NCBI GenBank assembly: GCA_964247055.1
Contig: OZ176053.1
Span: 9,982,001 to 10,046,000 of the forward strand
DNA length: 64,000 nt
Direction: 5' to 3'
Source of the DNA: Paragordius varius
Lineage: Eukaryota; Nematomorpha
Shown here: piece after piece, positions 24,029 to 39,000 of the stretch
How positions within the stretch are numbered: the first letter of the stretch is position 1
Layout of the letters: every line of letters starts with the position of its first letter
Position numbers and translations under genes: made by a program
The notes under the pieces: generated by a model
Seen by the model: the letters and a program-made list of their open reading frames with translations, nothing else
Told to the model about the DNA's origin: nothing
Databases searched by the model: none

Positions 24029-27000
24029 ATGGGAATATTTGATGCTTATGATGAATCTACTAAAACTAATACATCAGTATCCCAATGTACACGATTAATT
24101 GATTATGTTGTTTTTGTCGGCCGTTACGATGAACTTCACGATGCTGCAAGCAGTCCATTTTCATCCGACAATGATGTCACAGAAAACAGAAGAAATCTTG
24201 ATTTTGAAAACACACGTATGCCAATACTTTTAAGAAGATTGCCATATTTTGACCATGATGATTTTAAGTTACCTTTGGATGTTATTTGTTTTGCGCAACC
24301 AGAAGGATGCGCTATTTTACCCAATAGCAAAATTATTTTAAACAATAAAAACAAGATAGAGAACACTTACAGAAAGAATCCTAATAATGATCCTTTTGAT
24401 GCATCAATTTCCTCCAATAGCACCGATAACAATAGTAGTAGTGACGAAAGTTCTCGAACAGTACAGTTTAATCACGATAATCGAACTTTACCTAGTTTCA
24501 GAGAAAGCTTGGATAATATAGCTGATAATCAAAATTATTTGTCGTCAAATAATAACGCATATATTGATACGAGTCACAGAGAGATTACGACATTCGTTTT
24601 CACCCTTACTGACAAAGACAGTGGCCGGACACGGTTTGGAATATGCTTGAATTATTATCAAACTATATACTCTAGCTTGGATAAGAATCAATCTAAATAT
24701 ACCGTTACTCAAACCTCTATGCTAAGTCAAGAAAAAGTTTTGACATCACTCTGTATTTTGAGTCATTACCCATTTTTCTCGACCTTCCGTAATTTGTTGA
24801 TTCTAACCAAACGTTTAATTGATGCCGGTCAACAATTTTGTTGTGATAATTTTCAAAGACCTGGATATCGGTGAATTTTTTTACATGTCTTTGCTTGTCT
24901 TTAAAAATTATATTGTCTACAAAGATGATAGGTTTAACGGTTAGAAAAGCGAAAAGCAAATCTTTTGTTTATACACCAGAGACTTATAAATAATATTTTT
25001 GTGGTTGTGTCACAAACTTTTTTTTTAAATTGGAAATACGATTAAATCTAAATTAGCTTTCATACCAACCAACATAAGATATTACTTTATCCTTGAAATG
25101 TTTTTAAGGTCATTGCCAAAAAGTTAGCTTAATTAAACTACGAAAACTCCAAAATTATTTAAATATTATATTAGACAAATAGGAGGCTTACGAATAAAAT
25201 CTAGCTTAAAATAATTTCTTATGATTTAAATATGGAAAAAACCTGCGTCAAAAATCTAATCTGCATTAATTTGTTGACTATAAAAAATGAAGGTCACGGC
25301 TTAAAATACCATTTTAATTTAATAAATCAAATTTCAATGTTCCTTCCCTTAACTACCATAGCTTAATGCTGTAAAAAAAATCTTTAATCTTTTTTCATTA
25401 ATTGCATATTATTTACTAGCTTAAAAAATTTGCATATTATTTACAGTGTGTTTATAATTATTTATTTTGGAAATTGGAATATATAGTATTTTTTTGCATA
25501 TTTTACCATTGATTTGGCAATAGTTAACTAAAATTATATAAGTTGAAGAGAATTTAATTTGTCAACGTTATTAGTTGATATATTAAATTGATAAATCCAA
25601 ATATTACAAAAATAGTTTTGCAATTTAGGAATAACTTTTATCAAAATAAACAATTTGTCAACTTAGTAATATCTAAATCACATAAACTTTTAGGAATTTT
25701 ATTTGGGATATTAACTTTTATATTTTCTTATTTAATAGCGCTGAACAAATATATTGGGATTTGCTTACAAGTTATAAACCAGATATTACTCTTGAAGGAC
25801 GAATAAGCCATTTTGAATCTGAAGAGGGTATCATTATAGAACCAATGATTTGTAACATACTGTATGCCATTGAAAATTGGTTACAGCGGTTATTATTGAG
25901 TCCTGTCCCCATACCTGGGAAAACTAAATTACAAGTACATCTTTTTTTATTTTAAATATTTACTTTACTTTAAAAGAAGTTATTTTTTGCAACTTTTTAA
26001 AGTGGTGTTTTTTATTAATATATTATTTAAATTGGGGATAATAATGAATTGTAATAGAGACACTTAACTAAACTGAACTAATTTATCATTATTCCCAAGA
26101 GGCTATTTTCTCATGATTACTTTTTGCTTCTTGGAATTTTTATTGGTGAAATTCTTGCTGACAATCATATAAAAGTTGCTTATATATATATATATATATA
26201 TAAATATATATATTTGAAATTATGCTATTTTTGAATTTAACATTTGTTTTTTGGCGTATTTCACTGATAAGATAGCTTTAAATATTATATATTGATTTAT
26301 AAATTATTTTTTATTCGTTTTCTCCCCTTGTTTCGAGCCATGTTTTTGCCAAATTATAAACCACAGTACATGTTGGTTTAATTAATTTTTGATTTTATGA
26401 GCAGTTAAAATATGGTTTTTACATCCTTGATATTTCTTGGTTTTTTAATTAAAATATTTATATGTCTAAGAATTAAAATTATAAATTAAATTAATTAGAC
26501 AGGAGGAGAGGCATTTTATCATTTTAGACGAATATTTAATGCCATTAAAACTCAGATATTTTGAAAATGAGTAAATTAATAAAAAAATTGTCCAAATCTA
26601 ATTAACCAAGTTGTCATCAATGTAATATTTTTTTGTCACCTCTTTTTTCTATAGGAATTATTTCAAATATCTTTTGTGATGTTTAGGTTAAAGGCATCGA
26701 AAAAAACAATACTAAGAATAGGATATACATATAAGATTTTTCTAGCATCTATTTTTATTAATTCGTGGTACAGAGCGCATATTTAAGTTGCTGTTTTCCA
26801 AGAAGGAACATATACTATATATATATATATATATATAGATGAAACATACATTTTATGTGTGAAAATCAATAATAATAGAATCATAATGAAAATGATAATA
26901 TTAACCATTTTTGTTTTAATAATGTATTATATGATGTGATGGTGGATTATAACTGTTTTTTTGCTTCTATTCACGTTTACAGTTTTAACCTTTTGTACCA

Positions 27001-30000
27001 TCTCTTCCGGGCCATTAATTATATGGGAATGTGTTTTAGTAAAAATATAATCAAATTTTTAATTTTTTTACACAAGATTACTTATCTAATGAAATATATT
27101 TTTATATATTATATCTTAATTTTTTAACTTTAAACTTTAAGGGTAGGTAAATTAGAAACTTTAATTTTTTAAACAAAAGTTTATTATTGGAAAAATGATT
27201 TTTTTATATTAACGCATGTTTTTAATGGCGTAGGTGTTAGACATATATACATACATACGTACATATTTGTACTTTTAGGCCTTTACAAACACAAAAGTTA
27301 TTACAAAACATAACCAATCCGTTCATTACCATTACAAAAATATGATGTTATTATTGCAATCAATCAATAAATTATTTTTGTTTTATGCCTTCTTTAAGCT
27401 TGTTCTTATTTTTTTAAAGTTATATAGCGATAATGTAATTGATTTGGGTAAAATATGATAATTTTAAAAATGGATACTGAACATTAACATAAGCATAATC
27501 TTTAGATATTTTGTTATCCAATCTATTATGCCAACTTCAAAGAATTTTTTTAATCATATTGAAGATTATTCAAAATTGTTGTCACGCAATAAGCGCGCAT
27601 CCATCAAAAGATATATACTATATTATATTATATTATAGTATGATGGGTAAATCAAAATGGATATTTAACGAAATTAATATAACATACATTGGTCGCATAC
27701 TGTAATAAATTTACTTTTTTATACTGTTTTTGGTATTTTATTTGACACATCTTTTGAGAAATAACACGTTTTTTTAATTATTTCCACAGAGAAGGAGCAC
27801 ATACTCAAATTTGTTGATAATTAATGTTTATGTGATTATAATAATGAGGCATAGAGTGGAAATATGGGGCCTAATTTAAATTCAAGGGTTTCAACAAAAT
27901 TAAAATTTTGATCTTTTACTACCATATAATGTAAAATAATTTATCTATGTGTTTGATTTGTTTAAAAAATATGACTATTTTTCATTAAAATTTGATTTAA
28001 ATAAAGTTAGTAAATCGTAAAGAATAACATTTTATTTTCTATTCAAGTCACCATAAACCTTTTTTTGTTAATTAGTTTTTTTTGTCAAATCTATTCTTTT
28101 ATGTTAGAGGCAAGCCGCTCTTTCACCACATGATTGGACTAATGAAATTTCCGTTTGTGTTTAAATTATACCTTATATAAAAAAAGTGGACAGGATTTTT
28201 TACAATTTTTTTTATTAATTTTAAAATATCACAACTTATTTTTACCGATTTTTATAATTATTTAATTATTTGCTTGTTTCAGCGTGATAAAATTTTAAAT
28301 GAGTTTTCATTATATAAATTTTAGTCCTAAATGAATAAATAATACACTTTTAACCCAACTTTATATACAGTAGCGTATGGCATAAAACAATGTTAGTCTA
28401 TAAACTAAAAAATGTTTTTAAAAAAAATAAAGGGATAATATGGATATGTCTTTATACAACTAGGTTGCTTTTTAAAATTAACATCTTCTATTATGGACTA
28501 ACATTGTTTTATGCCATACGCTACTGTATATCATGTTTTTTTGATGTATTCCTATATTTTTCAATAATAGCTATTTTATAAAGATTTAATTAGTGTTTTC
28601 GATTAACAATCGTGGTATGGTTTACCTTTTTCCGACTAATTAAATTGAATTAATATATTCCTCTAAACCCGTTTATTTGATTTCAAACTTATCCATTTTT
28701 GGTGTACTTACACATTTCTAATTAATAGCTAACGAAACATGGTTATTTTAACATGCATGATATTCACCTACTCAAAAATTTAAACATTAATTTGAAAAAA
28801 CCTAAAACACTTTTTACCGTTTTCCCTGCCGGCTCAGGTTTACTAAATTAGAAATTTGTGTCATTTCTAAATTAACACATTTTAAAACCGGTTTCGTTTG
28901 AGAAAAACGCCAAGCTAATTTTTGGAAAGCAGTTGAATATGTATCGACCGTGATTTTTATTATTCACAAGATATTTTTCTTAACAAATTTACTCGAAATT
29001 TATAATTTTTTTCCAATACCTATAGTTATAGTTTGTTAGTCCTTACTTTTTACTCCAAGAATGTACATTATTTAATATATGGTTAATATAAATCTTAGTA
29101 TTCTGATTATTAATTAAAAATTATAATATATTTTGCAACTTTAGTGGTTCCAAGGACGCTTTATACATTTTTTCTAACTTTTTTTAGTTTTTTAAAAAAT
29201 AAAAATACAGGTATGACATTCATTTATCTGTTGGGTTAGGGCCAATTTTTATGCAAAAAAATCATAGGAGGAAAAATAGGGAATAATATTAAATTTTTAC
29301 ATTAATATTAGATCAGTTTTTTGGGGTGATTTTCCGATATCTTTTCATATTTTAATTTATAATATCTATTTATTGTGAGATATATTAAAAAAATTGTAGT
29401 CGTGTCTTACGTTTCTCATACAACTTTCTGTTGGTAAATGAATATTTTTATTATTTTGCTAATGAATATTTTATTAATATAAACCGTGAAAGAATAGAAT
29501 ATAGAATCTAATTTATATCAAGGTCATCAATACACACACGTTGTAATTAAAGGTAAAAAAATAGTTGCGCTTTTATATCCACACTGTAATTAATTAATTA
29601 GTTTTATCTAATATTACCTTAAATCATTCATGTGTTTATATATTCAATAATACAGTACATTTATTTGTTTTATAATTATTGGTAGAAAAAAACATGGATA
29701 TAGGCCAAAAGTTTAAAACTTATTTTTTTGGGTAAATATTGTTAAAATCAAATTACTCAAAAATTACTGATATACCTTTAATTGTGGTAAAAGAAAATTT
29801 TTTAAGTAAATAATTTTTTTTAAATTTTAGAATATATATATATTATATATCGTGTTTATTAAATTTAAAACTAAATAATGGTAAATATACAATTTAGCTG
29901 AACGTATTACCGCCCTTTTATGAACCTCAAAACTTGCTTTTTGCCCTTCCAGATTCAAGTCGGTTTTGTTTGATAGATTTCCCTCTTCATTTACCACTGG

Positions 30001-33000
30001 AATTGCTGGGGATCGAAACATGCCTTAAAGTGTTAACTTGCTTAGTTTTGGAACAAAAAGTAAAAATTAATTTGCTACAAAGCCATATTTTATGACAGAA
30101 TTTATAAACGTTTAAATAAGGGTTAAAATAATTTACAATTTAGATCAGAATTAATAATGAAATTAAATAAATCTTTTAAATATAAATGTTCTCCGAAATT
30201 GAAATGTATCTTTTTATAACGCTTGATCAATTATCAATTTAAAGAAAATAAATTTAAATCTTTTAATTTTTTTTGTATGTATGCCAAATAATCTAATTAT
30301 ATTTTTGTGGAAGTAATACTTATTTATAATATTCTTAAATATTTCAACACTATAGGTCGTTTTGCAATCCAGAGATCACAACGCACTGACTATGAGTCTA
30401 TTAGCGTTAGTGGCTATGATTTATCCGTTGGAATACATGTTCCCTATTATACCGCTTCTACCTATCACTCTTCATGGATCAGAACAAGTGATATTTTATG
30501 AAACAATTAAAATATAATTAAAGTTTTACCGTTCAGTTATATTTTAGTGATAAATTAAAAATTATGCGAAATAATTTACAAATGCATACATATATTTTTC
30601 TTATTTTTTTGCATTATCAATAGCTTTTATTGGCTCCAACCCCTTATTTTATTGGGATACCTTCGTCATTTTTAATCTATAAGGGTGTTAATTTACCCAA
30701 GGATGTTTGGTTAGTTGATTTGGACACTAATAAAGTAAAATTTCAGCCATTAGTACACCGATATATAGCAGGCATTTTAGTGGTTGCTTACTACACACTC
30801 TAGTTGGGCAATTTGCAACACAGTAGTGTATTGAAAAAATTAAAAAATATAATAAAATAAACAAAGTAATATAAGAAAGGAAAAAATGTTTATTTAACAT
30901 TTTGTTGTTTTTTCCATACACTTTTGTGTTGCTGATTGCCGAACTATAGTGTGAAATAAGCAACCATTAAAATGCATACTTTATATAAAAATAATTCCGT
31001 TTTAAAGTTTATTCTTACTTGATAAAGTTTTGGTAAATTTAAAGTGTGAATAAAAAATACCATATAATACTATGATATTTACAGATTGTTAATCCGAGTG
31101 GTTTAGAGCTACCTCCTTTCCCCGAACCTGAAGGCACTATTTTACGAACCTATTTGAAACAAGTTTGTGTCTTTTATTATTTAAATATATATTATAATAT
31201 CTTAATGGTAAATTATTTTTTTTGGATAGGCTTTACACAGCATGAGTATTGACCCCAATCTAAGCCCACTCAATGATGATAACCCTTCAAGTTTTGTTGA
31301 AAGTAATGCAACAATCGATAAAATCATTTCTTCACATGATAGCCTTCAGAAAAATTCTTCAATGGCATCGACTCTAGATCGTTCTATACCTCAGAGAAAT
31401 ACCGAAAATATGTTGCATAAAAAGGATACATTTACCCAAGACTCTTTATTGTCTCAAGGAGACGTGGACTCGGTTGATATGGCTACCCGAATTGCTATGG
31501 TAACATTTGAGATTGTGCTTAGAGATTTGGTTTTTAGCGGCTTATATTTATAGGGTGGGATTGTAAAAATTCATGCCATATCCAATAGTATTTGACTCAA
31601 ATATGGAGATTATCACTTAACTTAACATGTTTAATGCTAATGTTAAGAAAATGGTCCGAATGTTGTTTAAATATATTTTTTATTTGTTATAACATAGGTA
31701 AATTTTTTGGATGGGCCCAATGTTTTTTCCCATTTTGAAGATCATTGTCACATACTAAGGCTTTATCCTAGACCTGTGGTAGCTTTTCAAATCGACAGTT
31801 TCATAAAATCACGGCCGAGACCGACACGTTTCGTATATGAATTAGCAAAAACTCAAGTAATATGCCATTTCTGTACTCTTAAATTTTCCATATATGGTAT
31901 TTTAGCTTTACAGTAGAAATTAAGATTAAGGCGTATAACAGATAAATGTTTAAACAAATTAACAAAGAAGCCTTTCACTTAATATTTTAATAATTATTTA
32001 TAAAAACAATTTTAATACTTTAATATTTGTATAGCTTGTGTGATTAGGGCTTATAAATATATTGCTGACTTTAAATTCATAACTTCTCGAATTATTTAGA
32101 ATATTTTGCCTTTGATACCTAAGAATTTTATTTTACTGTAGATTCATAAAATATTTAATTAATGTTCAATAATACATAGTCTAAAAGCTCTAAATTCTAA
32201 AAGATAATTTAATTATCCTTTATTCCAATCATATGTATCAATAGCTAATAATTTTATTTTCTATTAGGCATTCGAATATTTTGCTGAATGGTCGTTATGC
32301 CCAACTAATACAGCTTTTCAGCGGGTCAGAATTGGGATAACGGATCCTCGACTGATTGGAGATAAACCGAAATGGTAAATTATAAATTAATTTTTTTTAA
32401 TTAAAATGCAATAGATTAAATTAAGGTCACGAGATATATTAAATATGGTAATGAATTTTAGAATAAAATTTTAACTTACATTTGGTTATCAAAGGTATAT
32501 TCATTCTTTGGTCCCACAAAACTTTTCTTTGTTGCAAAGCGAACGGATACTTAGGAAAAGTGTATCTGTCGATACGAAATCATATGAACCAGAAAGCATT
32601 ATCACAATTTTGTTTGATCATTACTATGAACAGTTAGGTAATAATTCTAATAAAACCGCTAAAAATTATCCAACCCCTACCGATAAACCTATGAAAATAG
32701 ATGTTTTAACTAATCAGTTGATAACTGCAAATAATCCAAAACGTTACACATCATTTAGTGTAGGTGGATTAGACGAACAAACTTCATCACATGGTAAATT
32801 TTTTTTTGCAAAAACTTCCAAACAAATATTAATTAGTTTAAAACTATATTTAATGTACATATATTATCTTTTTTAAATAATTGGATTCATGTTTACAGTA
32901 TAAAATTTTATCCGATTTATTTTATATGTTTTAGTAATTTCTGATGATGATGCTTCGATAATGAAACCACCATCAACTGTTGATAAATGTAATTATATTT

Positions 33001-36000
33001 TATTTTTACCATGTTTAATTTTTGTCATTTAAACCCTAATTACGATTGTGGGTTTAAGAATATATATTTGGATCTGACAAACCATTTTCTAACGAGCTGA
33101 TTCAATTTTTCGATATCCTCTTTGTTATTAATTAAATTGTTTTTATTAAATTATTTGATAGTGTTGATGGATAACATTTATTTGAATAGATAAGAATTTA
33201 ATTTTGATAAAATTAACCACTCATTTTAAAAGCAATTTCATATAATCGCGCTATACTATGAAAATTAAGAAGCGTGTCTTAATCCTATCCATAATGTTAC
33301 ATATAATTTAATATATCATTTTCACTTTTAACAATTTTCACCCCAAAATAAATTGTGTTTTTTAAGATTAAAACTAACCTATATTTTTTAAACTGAAATT
33401 TTATATAAAATTAAAATAATTTTTAAAAAATAAAAAACTATGCCACTAAATATTTCTTATCAATGAGGAGTTAAATTATCTCTAAAACACATAATTTATT
33501 TTTAGGGTGTAATTAAATTTTTAGAGCGTGAATTTGAATTCAAGAGTAAATTTGAATCGTAAATGGTATATATCATGTTTTGAACTCATAGCTGGTGTTT
33601 TTTGCTTTGCAATCATTCGTTCAAATTTTTTTGATAAATGCACTACTATTTGGATATTTTAACCTTTGTCCAACTACCTATTAATAATATAAATGTAATG
33701 GTATATTGTCGTGAATTTGAAAATTCAAAGTTTATTATATTCTTTGTCTGTATTTTTGTAATAAGGTGCTCATCTAATAATAATTATTTTTAATACCAAC
33801 CCACTTACATTTGATATATTATTATTTAATCTGTAAAAAGTTTTTGCAAAACTATATGAAAAAAATATTTGAATACGTAATTTTTGTTATTATAAGTTAC
33901 TGTATTTATAACACATTTTTATAGTTTAATAACATTTTTGCAACACTTTTTGTTTAGCTGTAAGCTCACCCGAAGATGATAAGGACGCTTCTAATGATGA
34001 TAATCGAAAAGAACAAGACAACCAATCTTCCAACACGTCGACACCTTCATCAAATTCTGAGGAGATTTCTAATTCTGACTCAATTTCGTCTCCGCCGGGC
34101 TCTGTTCCTTCCTCGGTTCCAACTTTGGCTGATTCAAAGATACCTTTCCATAAATCTCAACCATTAAAAGAAAACATTCCTAGTCACAAAAGGGTATCCA
34201 AACAAAAACCATTTTTCTTGAATCCTTCACCGAGAAAAAAGGTAAACTGGCTATTTGGTGTATATATGAGTTAAATTTTAAGGGGCTTATGTTGGCGAAA
34301 AATTATCTTAATGATTTTAAAGTTGATAATCGTATCGTTATTTAAAAAATTCAGGGATATGTTCTATATTTGTAAAATTTTATTTGTTTTTATGTGTAAA
34401 ATAAGGAAACAACTGTTGTCTTTTAGTTAAAATGTATCTTTTACAATGTAAATTTCATCAAAAAGCGCTCTTACAAATTAAATTCTACAAAATATATTTA
34501 TGTCATATATAATCATATAGACATCGGAACTTTTAAAATATGACCAAGAAAAAGCTTTATGTGACATATCAACATCTGAAGACACGGTTTCCAGTAATTT
34601 ACCGGCTCGCCGGAAAAATAAAAGGTAATTCTTGTAAAATTATATTTTTGTTAAATTTTGAAATAACATTTGTTCTATATTATTTAAGTCAACGACGCGT
34701 TAAAAATCGTGGTGAATCAACATTAAACACATATGGCGACAAAATATCCAATTCTCAAAATATGGATGATTTAACCGCACTCTATATCGATCACTTACAA
34801 CACGAAAGGCAAAGTATGAGGATTAAAACATATACGGATAATGTTACTTTTTTAGCATAAAAACCGTACATTTTAAAATTTTTACGAAAATACATTTTTT
34901 CATATTTTTTTTTCAAGGTGATAAGTCATATACAGGAAATATTAATATTTTAAAATTTTTATATTAGTAAACTTTTTACCTTTTCTTATCTTTTTTTGGC
35001 TTGCGAAATAATGATTAAGATGTTAAATGGTAACACACTCCAAAGGAAATCATATGTGGGCTATAAAAAAATCAGATCCAATAATATAGTTTTCTCTATA
35101 AATAAAATAGTAATCTTGTATGTTTTGTCCATATTATGTGCATATAAAATTATATATATATATAAAGGTGTTGGTCATCCTAATATGGATTATAATGCGT
35201 TAGACAATGATGAAATTGACGAACTTTTACATCGAAGACCTGATTTGAGTAGTCATTCTGCTGTGGATCAACTTGATGATATAGGTGATAGATTGATTCA
35301 AAGTTTTTCTACGACCATTAATACTTTAACTTTACCACGCAAACTCCTAGACAATTATGGGAAAACGTTTTGGTTCAAAAGCCGTCAGGAGGTTGATTGT
35401 CTTTGCTTTCTCAATAAATATTTGTGATAATTTTGTGTAATGTTGAAATGTCATTTTTTTGTGTTTGTTGTTTTAGGTATCAATGGATCATGTTTTACCG
35501 TATGGTGCTGGCGGTATGGATTCTGAACTTATAGAGAAAACTAAAAAGACATATCTTGACAATGGGACAAAGTATACTATTAGATAATTGTTGGTTAGAT
35601 TTATATTGAATTTTAATGGATTTTTCTATATTATATAATAGAAAGCTACCGCGTCGATTGCCCAGGGGCGATAGTGCAAACATAGAAAATAGTACTTTAG
35701 CTGAACAACATATTGGTTTCTTTTTTTGTTAATTTATATAAATATTTTGTTTATAAACTTTTAAAATCAAATTAATGAATGTTATTAATATAGATTATAA
35801 ACGGAAACCACACTATAGATCAGGAGAGCAAATTAATTTTACTGGTGTTACCAGGGCACCCTCAGTTCGGTCCGAGATGGGACCAATTAAAGATGTCAGA
35901 AAGTCTATTGATTCAGAGTATTTTTATTGTATTCATATTATCTCATCTTTTCCCAATGGCCCTTATATTTGAGATTTATTATATAATGACTGCATTTATT

Positions 36001-39000
36001 TTTAAATGCGTAATATATTTATAATTTCTGTTTTTTAAATTTGAATAATGAAATATTAATATTTTAACGTTTTTTATGTTTTGTATATAGAAGTTCGGAA
36101 ATATCACTTCAGAATTTTTTATTGGACATTGCTGAGAACGTGGTTAATGGCCAGGGTGTGGGATGGCTTAAATTGCCACGCCTTCGTAATCTACTTAAAC
36201 ATGAGAGTTGTCGTTTATTTCTCATTAATAAGCTCAATACTAACAATACTGATACCTTTGTGTTTCCAGGTAAGTTTACCGTTTTTATCTATTTTTTTTA
36301 TAGATAATCCATAAATAAGGATAAACTTTATGTTTTCGCATTAAACATTAATTTTAAATGTAAATTAAAATGATTTTTTTACCACAAAATATTCACTTTC
36401 CAATCAAAATATGTGAATTAGGGGACATTAATCAGCGGTATTAATGTTTTTTGATTATTTTTAATTTCCATTTTTCATTGATTTTATTTTATTGTATTAG
36501 TAATTTATCACATATGTATAATACAGTTCGTAAACTTTCCGTGGGAGCTGGGAAAATTATTCGAACAACATCAATCTCATCACGACGCGAAGATAGCATA
36601 GATTCTATGATTGATCCTCACAGCCCGTCTTACAATGAGATGACGGCCAATTTCACCAAACATTTGAATGAATTGTTTGACAATAAAAATCAACTTTTAA
36701 CCCACGGAAAAAATTTTGGTGGCACAATCAACTCTGAAAACGAGAAACAACGTACCCCTGTTAATTCCGTGTTTTCTATCAAACCGAAATTTATATCGCA
36801 TGTGGTATATACATTCATACATACATATATTATCAATATATTATATTGATTATAGCTATAATTGGCATCATAATAATGTATTAAAATACCAAATTTATAA
36901 TTCCTTATATATAAAACTCTTTTTCAAACAATTTCTAGTAAATCGCATATGCCAATTTCTATTTTATTTTTTTGCAAAATCATCATTTATATTAGATATT
37001 TTTATTGGTTTTTTATAGTGTTTAAGTAAACCCGTTTGGAAGGGCTATCAAACCGTGTTGCGATGCTGTTTAAGTGGTTTAGAATTCACTTATGCTAATT
37101 ATGGGATTGGCGGGATGGGGTCTGCATACGTTTTTCTCGAAATTATATCAACTCATTACTATTACACGCCTGTTGATGAAGGTATATAACCGATCATATA
37201 TATTATTTGAAAGGAATTCTACTATTCACATTGTTATTTTATGGATTTATAATTATAAGCTTTATTTATTAGGTTGTTACTAGGAATAGATTTTCTTTTA
37301 AATCGGTTTAATTGTTTATGAATGTTGTTATTAAAGGTCCAACCAGTTAATAATACAATTATAAATATATGTTTTGACCACATAAATAACTATGTTAACC
37401 AATTAATTTGTCATATTAATTTTATAAATGACACATAAATACGATTAAATTTAAAGTTCATATTAAACATAATATCTTATTATTATATAAATATAATTCA
37501 GCTAAAATTATATAAATTTATTATGATATTTCGATTACTACAAGTAATCTTTATCAAACATAAAAAATAAAATAAACACTATTTTATTTTATTTTAGAGC
37601 GCGATGCGAAAAAACAGGCTGAGATTGAAAGGAATGATACCTCGACTCCTCCACTGGATATGGTTGAAAATCTCAGGAACCAATGTTCAAACATTATGAT
37701 TGACCCTGAAAGAACTTATAAAAAGGTTTGATCTTTCTAACTCCTAATTTTGAATTTATATCTTATTTTCTTGCTTTCATCATAATAAAGGATCTGAAAA
37801 GTTAATTAATATATAAATTAATTTCTTGTAGCTATAGTAAATCATATTTTTATTAACTTTTCTATTTTCAATCTATATTTGTTTATCAACTTGTAAAAGT
37901 AACACTTAAACATCATATTTGGAATTTAAAATCTTTTATACAAATTAATTTTTCCAACCTTTTATTGAATTGTTTCTAAAAATGTATTTTAAACAAGATT
38001 AAATATTTTTACACCTTTTTGTTTTACAGTTAACTCGTATGGGTTCGAAAATATCCCAATCTATAACTCATGCGGCTTCAAACGTCCTTTCAAACATTGA
38101 TGATAAGTCTACTGTCAATCCTGTCCCCAATGTTGCAACAATTGCGAATGCTCGTTCAGCAAGCCCTGATACCATGATAAAAATGCCCAAATTTAGAAAA
38201 GAATATTTATATGAATCGTTTTTAGGTATTGATTATTTTATTTAATTACATAACTATATGGGCCAAAAGTATATTATTAATACCTAAAAATGCATAAATA
38301 GGTAAAAATAGGTCCAAGTTATGGGATGAAAGTCAATTTTGGCAAGATATCTTTTTAGATGCTGTGAGCCAAGAAAGAGATATGATAGGTTTGGATATTG
38401 GGCCCGGTGAAATGATGAACAGGTACGGTTTTTATTTTAAGTCATTTTTTTACTTTTAATTTATTTAAACGCTTATCAGAAATTTTTTTAAATAATATAT
38501 TTTTAATATTCATGAAATAAATATTTTGTCCATTTTCTTATAGTTTGGTATAACCGGTCAGCTTTTATTCATAGTTAATAAAATAATTTTTAACATTTAA
38601 AATAACAGATTTTTCCATTTATCCGAATCCGAACGAAAGAGATTAGAGAGTGAAGAAGACAATTTATTAGTTATCCAATTATTGAATCTTATAGCCTTTT
38701 CTGTCATGATGAGAGTTAATGTGCGTGATATTAGCCGAAAAGTATTTTTCAGACTTTTTTTTATATTAAGAGTGATTTTTGAAAAGACTTTACATATCTT
38801 TGCCAATTATTCATTTTTTGATGTTTTTTTTCTTTAATTTAGCAATGTAATTTATTAATACTCGGATGACTTTGGTTAAAATATAATTTATTTGTCTTAT
38901 TTCGGTAGGTTTCAAAAAATTATTTTTAGTTATTTTGCAACAAATTAATAATCTCCTACTATTTATATAACTTTTTAGGTGAGACGTTTATTAGCTAAAT

